Source: VRUE01 sp963703175 (GTDB lineage Bacteria > Actinomycetota > Thermoleophilia > Solirubrobacterales > 70-9). From it: DNA of 64,000 bases. Under the pieces are notes generated by a model, which saw only the letters and a list, made by a program, of their open reading frames with translations, made no database searches and had not been told where the DNA came from. Of the stretch, positions 59,052-64,000 are shown one piece after another (positions within the stretch are counted from its first letter, which is position 1; the number at the start of each line of letters is the position of its first letter). The DNA is taken from positions 1-64,000 of the forward strand of contig OY969794.1 of NCBI GenBank assembly GCA_963703175.1. Reading direction: 5' to 3'. A program made the translations under genes and the position numbers.

Positions 59052-61574
59052 CTAAGGACTCTTTCGTCGTTCGAGGAATTGCAGGCCCTCCTGGTGGCGA
59101 GCGCCGTAGGCGCGGTAAGCGGCTGAGTGCTCTAGTTCTGTCCCTTCGGAGGATACGACGCCGACACTTCCGCCACTCCGATTAGGCACCCCCTGCACAA
59201 GTCCAAGCTCGCTCAAGACGCGAAAGCAACGGGCTGCGGTCTCGGGGCCACGGGCGAATCGCCCGCCCCCCCGCAGCACCTCCAAAAGCTCCTCGCCGCC
59301 TACCTCGCCGGCCTCACGCAGGTCCCGGAAGAGGGCAATGAGGACGTCTCGGCGGGCGAGCTGCTCGTCTAGCATCGCGAGCGCGAAGCGGTGCTCGGCC
59401 TCTCCCCAAGCAAGGTGGGCGTAGCCGGAGCCCGAAATGACAAGCCGCTCAAGATGGGGAAAAGCAGGCGGATCGACTAGGACGACGTGCTCAAACCCGC
59501 TGGCAAGCTCGGGCTCGGCCTCGAGCGCGATCCCGTCGGCGAGCACCACCCCGTCCCCGGCAAGGGCCGCGCGGCGCTCGCAATCGGCGACGAAGGCCAG
59601 CACATCCCCCCCACCACTCGAAGCCAGCTCCCCCACCACGGCCGCCGGCGAGCTCCGTGGCCGCACCTCCTCACGGCCGACGGGCCGATTTCCCTCCTCA
59701 TAGGCGTGTTTTAGGCCCGTCGGCGGCCAGTTGGAGGGGTCGGTGTCCAGCTCGCGCTCGAAGCGCTGCCACCACTGCTCGTCAGCGCTCGCCTCGTCAT
59801 CTAGCGCCTCACGTGGATAAAGCTCGCGCAGCACCACCTGTGGCTCCACCGACCCATTCCATCGATTTACCTCTAGTCGCACGGCTGCATCGACCGGGTC
59901 GTCTTCCCCCACCCCCAGTTGGGCCCGTCCAAAGGCAACGCCGAGCGCCCGGTGAGCGCCGCTGTGGAGGCTGAAACGGGCGTGCTTGCCTTCGCCCATC
60001 GCGCGCACGTCGCGCACGCGGGCAGAGGGTACAAGCAGGCGCACGCCAGGATTGCCCATCCCGAACGGGGCGAGCTGCTGCAGCTCCTCGGCAAGATCGA
60101 GACCGAGGCTGGCGCCGCCAACCATCGCGTCGATCCGCTCGGTGCGCCGCAAGTCATCCGGGCCGAGAACCGAGGTCGCGTGAGCAGCGAAGGCTGCCCT
60201 GAATGCATCGAGATTCTCAGCTCGAAGCTGCAAGCCTGCCGCCGCCCGGTGCCCACCAAAGCCCTCAAGGTGCTCGCCACAGGCCTTGAGAGCAGCGAGC
60301 AAATCGAAGCCCGGGATACTGCGACCCGAACCTCGGCCTTCTCCTTCCCCGTCCAACGAGATGACCACCACCGGCCGGTGATGCCGCTCGACCAGCCGAG
60401 AGGCGACGATCCCGATCACACCCGGATGCCAACCCTCACCGGCAAGCACCAGCCCCCGCGCCTCGCGCAGCTCCTCGGGAAGCTCGCGCAGCGCCGCCTC
60501 TGCGGCCGCATCCACCTCCCGCTCCGTAGCTCGGCGCTCACTATTGGCCCGACTCAGCTCAGCGGCAATCTCCGCTGCCCGATCCTCATCCTCAGTAAGG
60601 AACAGCTCCACCCCAGCATCGGCCCGATAGAGCCGCCCCGCAGCATTGATCCGCGGCGCCAGCTTGAAAGCCAAATCCCCCTCGTCCAGCTGCGTCGGCT
60701 CACAGCCGGCCGCTTTCAGCAGCGCCCGCATCCCTGGCCGCCGAGCCCGCCGCACCTCCGCCAAACCGCGCCTGACCAGCGACCGATTCTCCCCCACCAG
60801 CGGAACAACGTCGGCGACGGTGGCAAGAGCGACGAGGTCAAGGTCTGCCGAAGAGAGGTCGGGTGCCCCTCCCGCGGAGGCTCCTGGGACCGCGCCTGAA
60901 CCCTGATCCACGCCCGGCTGCGCAACGGCCTCCGCGGGAGGGGCACCCGACCTCTCCCGCAACGCCGATGCCAGCTTCCAAGCCACAGCGGTCCCACACA
61001 GAGCCTCGAAGGGATAGCCATCGATTGCCGGGTGCAGAATCGGGCAATCCGGCAGCTCCAGACCCTGCTGGTGATGGTCCGTGACGACGACCTCCATTCC
61101 GAGCGACTTGGCCAAAGCCACCTCGTCGACAGAGGTAATCCCGCAATCGACAGTAATCAAAAGCTGGGTGCCACGGTCCCTCAGCTTCTGGATGTTCTCC
61201 GTGCTGAGCCCGTACCCATCGGCGATTCGGTCCGGGATCAGCCAGTCGCACTCGGCGCCGAGGCCACGCAGCGCGCCGACCAGGATCGTGGTGGCACACA
61301 CCCCGTCGACGTCGAAGTCGCCGTGGACGGTGATCCGCCTGCCGTCGCGGATTGCGGCCGAGACGATCTCCACCACGGCGCCCATCGAGCCGAACGCGCC
61401 CGGAGGATGGGACTCATCCGCGTTCAGGAAAGCGCGCGCGGCCTCGGGCGTGCGGTAGCCACGCCGCACCAAGGTGATTGCCACCGGCTCGCTCAGACCA
61501 AGCCGCTCAGAAAGGGTCCGCGCCTCCGCGTAGGAGTACGGCTCCGCCTTGTACGCATTGATGGTCTCCGCCAT
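59052..61574 (-). CDS. recJ: Single-stranded-DNA exonuclease RecJ with in-frame insertion
   Basis: An 840-residue RecJ. The DHH domain has HGDFDVDGVCATT, LITVDCGITS and VVTDHHQQ, and the DHHA1 domain has GFGGHRAAAGLQL; both are intact. Residues about 207-241, between the VAWKLASAL helix and DLDLVALATVADVVPLVG, form a low-complexity Ser/Gly/Ala/Pro insert encoded by a 29-bp perfect inverted repeat with its loop. An extra C-terminal domain of about 200 residues, beyond the OB-fold, resembles other actinobacterial RecJ tails. It degrades 5' ssDNA ends in recombination and repair. Confidence 0.94.
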   Translation of the reverse strand: MAETINAYKAEPYSYAEARTLSERLGLSEPVAITLVRRGYRTPEAARAFLNADESHPPGAFGSMGAVVEIVSAAIRDGRRITVHGDFDVDGVCATTILVGALRGLGAECDWLIPDRIADGYGLSTENIQKLRDRGTQLLITVDCGITSVDEVALAKSLGMEVVVTDHHQQGLELPDCPILHPAIDGYPFEALCGTAVAWKLASALRERSGAPPAEAVAQPGVDQGSGAVPGASAGGAPDLSSADLDLVALATVADVVPLVGENRSLVRRGLAEVRRARRPGMRALLKAAGCEPTQLDEGDLAFKLAPRINAAGRLYRADAGVELFLTEDEDRAAEIAAELSRANSERRATEREVDAAAEAALRELPEELREARGLVLAGEGWHPGVIGIVASRLVERHHRPVVVISLDGEGEGRGSGRSIPGFDLLAALKACGEHLEGFGGHRAAAGLQLRAENLDAFRAAFAAHATSVLGPDDLRRTERIDAMVGGASLGLDLAEELQQLAPFGMGNPGVRLLVPSARVRDVRAMGEGKHARFSLHSGAHRALGVAFGRAQLGVGEDDPVDAAVRLEVNRWNGSVEPQVVLRELYPREALDDEASADEQWWQRFERELDTDPSNWPPTGLKHAYEEGNRPVGREEVRPRSSPAAVVGELASSGGGDVLAFVADCERRAALAGDGVVLADGIALEAEPELASGFEHVVLVDPPAFPHLERLVISGSGYAHLAWGEAEHRFALAMLDEQLARRDVLIALFRDLREAGEVGGEELLEVLRGGGRFARGPETAARCFRVLSELGLVQGVPNRSGGSVGVVSSEGTELEHSAAYRAYGARHQEGLQFLERRKSP
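60853..60956. repeat. 29-bp perfect inverted repeat inside recJ
   Basis: Arms at 60853-60881 and 60928-60956 (starting GAGAGGTCGGGTGCCCCTCC) are fully complementary over 29 bp around a 46-nt loop. The whole unit stays in frame with recJ and encodes a flexible insert. It is the longest perfect inverted repeat noticed in the window and shares its layout, not its sequence, with the units at 32730 and 44452. Confidence 0.9.
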
Positions 61575-61616
61575 GCAGCCAGGCTAGGCAGCGCCTGGGA
61601 CAGATTTAGGCGTGAT

Positions 61617-61880
61617 TCAGGCCGCTTGTTCCGAACGAATGCCGATCGCCCAGACGATCGCAAGACCGATTGCGACCCCGGGGATCGCGGTCAACGCCGT
61701 AGCGATGTCGGTGGTACCGAGGCCGCGACCGGAGGCAATCTCAACTATGAGGCCAAAAATGATTGCGCCGATCACTGAGCCAAGAAACGCGCCGACGATG
61801 CCCTGCCAGAAGCGATCGGGCAAGAAGACGGTGAAGTGCCAGAGCGCGATCCCCATCGTGAACCAGACCAAGAGAGCCAT
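61617..61880 (-). CDS. Small three-helix membrane protein
   Basis: An 87-residue hydrophobic protein with three predicted membrane helices (about 2-19, 26-47 and 58-80) and Gly-rich packing motifs (GAFLGSVIGAIIFGLI). It resembles the broad GlsB/YeaQ/YmgE type of transglycosylase-associated membrane proteins, but the match is loose. It sits 3 bp downstream of secDF and may be co-transcribed; a role next to the Sec accessory machine is only suggested by position. Confidence 0.65.
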   Translation of the reverse strand: MALLVWFTMGIALWHFTVFLPDRFWQGIVGAFLGSVIGAIIFGLIVEIASGRGLGTTDIATALTAIPGVAIGLAIVWAIGIRSEQAA

Positions 61881-61883
61881 GAG

Positions 61884-64000
61884 CTAGCGATTCCTCCCGT
61901 GTTTGCGGCGCTGTTTGCGGCGTTCGCGCCGCCGCTCATCGCGCTCCCGGCGCTCCGCCGCCGCCGGATCGGCTGCCGGGGCTGGGCGCTCCTCCTTTGG
62001 AGCAGGATCGCCACCGTTGCCCCGGGGCGGATCCGCTACCGCCACGGCAGCGAGCTCCTCCTCGATTTCACCTTCGGTCTCGCTGTCGTCGCTGAGCTTG
62101 GCCAGCTCAACGTCGTCGGCGAAGGCCGGGACGGTGCCATCGATCGCGGCGATTCGCTCCCGCCTGCGGGCGAAGCCCGGCTCGCGTTCTTTCCAGGCGG
62201 TCAGTACCGGCGAGGCGATAAAGATCGAGGAATAGGTACCGGAGATGATCCCGACCAGCATCGCGAAGGCGAAGTCCTGCAGCGTCGCGCCGCCGAAGAC
62301 GAGCAGCGAGGCGACCGCGAGCAGGGTCGAGAAGCTGGTCGCCAATGAGCGGGTCAGCACCTCGCTCATCGAGCGGTTGACGATCTGTGAGAAGGCTGCC
62401 CGCGGCATCCGCGGCAGGTTCTCCCGGATGCGGTCGAAAACGATGATCGTGTCGTAGAGCGAGTAGCCCAAAATGGTCAGGAAGGCGGCGACCGTACCGC
62501 TCGTCACCTCCCGGCCAGTAAGCGAGTAGACGCCCGCGGTGATCAAGATGTCGTGGAAGATCGCGATCAGCACTGGCACCGCGAACTTCGGGTCAAAGCG
62601 GAAAGCGACGTAGGCGCAGATCACCAACAGGGAGAAGATCAGCGCCTTCAGCGCAGTATTGGCCACCTGCTGACCAAAGGTCGGCCCGACGCTGGTGCTG
62701 TCGAAGCCATTCGCAACCACACCGAATTCCGACTCGAGCGCCGACTGCGCTTTTGCCACCTGATTGGGACCCAGCTGCCGGGCTTGGATCTGAAAGACGT
62801 TGTCGCCGAATTCGGGGTCCGAAACCTGCTGAATCTCCTCGCTGGAGATGCCCGCTTCATCGAGCGTGTCGCGTACGCCTTCCTCGTCGGTCGGCTTAGT
62901 CAGCGCTACCTTGACCCGCGTTCCGGACTCGAAGTCGATACCGAAATTGAGCTGCTTAGTGGCGAGGGCAAGGGCACCGACAAGCAGAATCACACCGGAG
63001 ATTGAGAAGAACCAGCGACTCGCGCCCATGAAGTCGAAGTGCCAGCGCATCCCCTCGCGCGAAGCGCCGAGCACACTCGGCGAGCGCAGTAGTCGCGAGC
63101 GGCTCATGCTGAGCAGCAGTGCCTGGGTGAATACGACCGCGGTCAGCAGCGAGACGATCGTGCCGATGCCGAGGACGAAGGCAAAACCCTTGACCCCGGC
63201 GGTCGCCAGCACGAAGAGGATGAAGGCGGTCAAAAGGGTGACTACGTTGGCGTCGACGATCGTCGCGATCCCGCGGCGGTAGCCGGCGGCGATCGCACTC
63301 GCCATCGGTCTGCCGGCGCGCACCTCCTCCTTGATCCGCTCGAAAATGACGATGTTGGAGTCGGCCGCGACCCCAATCGTCAGGACCAACCCCGCGATTC
63401 CCGGCAGCGTCAGGGTGATCGGGATCAGTTTGATCAAGGCGAAGAAGATCACCCCGTAGGCACCCAAAGCGATTACCGCGATCAGACCGAGGACGCGGTA
63501 ATAGAGCAGTAGGAAGATGACCACCAGGGCGAGTCCGATCACGCCGGCCTTGATCCCGGCGTGGAGTGCCTGGGTGCCCAGCGTCGCCGAAACCTGGGTC
63601 TGGCTGATCAGCTTCAGGTTGATCGGCAGAGCGCCGATCTGCAGGAAGGTCGCCAGATCCTGGGCTTCCTGAATACTGCTGAAACCGCCCGAGATCTGAG
63701 CGCCGGTACGACCGTCTATCCCGTCCGGGTTCTGGGAGAAGTCGATGATCGGCCGCGTCTTGACTTCGTTGTCGAGGACGACGGCGAAATGACCCGAGAG
63801 TGCCGCCGCCTGTTCCCCAGAGGCCGGCCCAATCGCCCGTGCCTGTCCGCGCTGGGCGATTTGCCGGGTTACGTCCTGGAAGGCCTGCTGGCCCTTGTCG
63901 GTGAACTGGAAGGTGACGTTGGGCTGACCTAGTTCGTCGGTTTCCTGCTTCGGGTTGGTGATATCGGTGCCCGAAAGCGCCGGGTTGTCTTTAAGCGCGT
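61884..64000 (-). CDS. secDF: Fused protein-export membrane protein SecD-SecF (partial, N-terminus off window)
   Basis: An uninterrupted frame enters from the right edge. It first encodes the end of SecD: periplasmic P1 part (VTFQFTDKGQQAFQDVTRQI, FAVVLDNEVKTRPIID), ATFLQIGALPINLKLISQTQ and its six-helix bundle with GVAADSNIVIFERIKEE. Without a stop it continues as SecF from about 63070 (FDFMGASRWFFSISG, LNFGIDFESGTRVKV, GYSLYDTIIVFDRIREN). It ends in a Lys/Arg/Glu-rich cytoplasmic tail. The protein uses the proton gradient to finish Sec translocation. In most actinobacteria secD and secF are separate genes. Confidence 0.95.
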   Translation of the reverse strand, partial: ALKDNPALSGTDITNPKQETDELGQPNVTFQFTDKGQQAFQDVTRQIAQRGQARAIGPASGEQAAALSGHFAVVLDNEVKTRPIIDFSQNPDGIDGRTGAQISGGFSSIQEAQDLATFLQIGALPINLKLISQTQVSATLGTQALHAGIKAGVIGLALVVIFLLLYYRVLGLIAVIALGAYGVIFFALIKLIPITLTLPGIAGLVLTIGVAADSNIVIFERIKEEVRAGRPMASAIAAGYRRGIATIVDANVVTLLTAFILFVLATAGVKGFAFVLGIGTIVSLLTAVVFTQALLLSMSRSRLLRSPSVLGASREGMRWHFDFMGASRWFFSISGVILLVGALALATKQLNFGIDFESGTRVKVALTKPTDEEGVRDTLDEAGISSEEIQQVSDPEFGDNVFQIQARQLGPNQVAKAQSALESEFGVVANGFDSTSVGPTFGQQVANTALKALIFSLLVICAYVAFRFDPKFAVPVLIAIFHDILITAGVYSLTGREVTSGTVAAFLTILGYSLYDTIIVFDRIRENLPRMPRAAFSQIVNRSMSEVLTRSLATSFSTLLAVASLLVFGGATLQDFAFAMLVGIISGTYSSIFIASPVLTAWKEREPGFARRRERIAAIDGTVPAFADDVELAKLSDDSETEGEIEEELAAVAVADPPRGNGGDPAPKEERPAPAADPAAAERRERDERRRERRKQRRKHGRNR

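Overview
The window is high-GC bacterial chromosome, almost certainly from an actinobacterium. The evidence is an actinobacterial-type integration host factor (mihF) next to gmk-rpoZ-coaBC, RNase J, a CysO-like sulfur carrier, a B. subtilis/actinobacterial-type LexA box, many GTG/TTG starts and a tRNA gene without encoded CCA. The gene mix (HDOD-LuxR proteins, nusA-infB genes continuing into rpsO-pnp-dapA-rnj) recalls Thermoleophilia/Solirubrobacterales. That class assignment is inference; no rRNA is present.

Layout. (1) 1-4205 is the right end of a mobile island. It holds a partial replication-relaxation protein, a repeat/palindrome-rich non-coding stretch, a DUF5131 (Gp37/Gp68) gene facing a TcmP partner gene, an unknown gene, hicAB, and helically phased short repeats that look like integrase arm sites. 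(2) 4231-16342 is core chromosome: an Rrf2 regulator, a LuxR-type response regulator, an HDOD-LuxR protein, gltX and nfo (start codons overlapping head to head), an acyl-CoA dehydrogenase, a Cys-rich protein, dnaE, and an OmpR/histidine-kinase pair ending in a strong terminator. (3) 16430-32610 is a 16-gene minus-strand run of mostly overlapping genes: rimP-nusA-infB-rbfA-nrnA-truB-ribF-rpsO-peroxiredoxin-DsbA-like-pnp-M16 peptidase-dapB-amidase-dapA-rnj. It couples transcription elongation, translation initiation, RNA decay and lysine/cell-wall precursor synthesis. (4) 32821-35364 is mihF, gmk, rpoZ, coaBC. (5) 35458-44384 is the complete UMP-pathway operon pyrR-pyrB-pyrC-carA-carB-pyrKD, with pyrK and pyrD fused and no pyrF. 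(6) 44526-49431 holds rnz, a PD-(D/E)XK nuclease gene with an upstream LexA-like box, tRNA-Arg(CCG), a membrane-anchored protein, an SRAP-family peptidase and a CDP-glucose branch (rfbF, rfbG-like). (7) 49476-51171 is a SAM-I riboswitch controlling thrC and a cysO-like gene. (8) 51287-55225 is corA, a HIT protein, manB and an MBL hydrolase on the plus strand. (9) 55222-64000 is an Excalibur protein, a diacylglycerol kinase, then secDF (cut by the window edge), a small membrane protein, recJ and rel.

Most notable observations: the DUF5131-TcmP pair whose two stop codons share one CTAG; the SAM-I riboswitch over a threonine-synthase/sulfur-carrier pair, suggesting a role in sulfur or methionine metabolism; long perfect inverted repeats placed at gene ends and, twice, in frame inside proteins (RecJ, PyrK-PyrD linker); a single-base homopolymer frameshift in the essential gene infB; a RimP reduced to its N-terminal domain; a Cys/His cluster in the NusA tail; and an attenuator-like hairpin directly before rimP.
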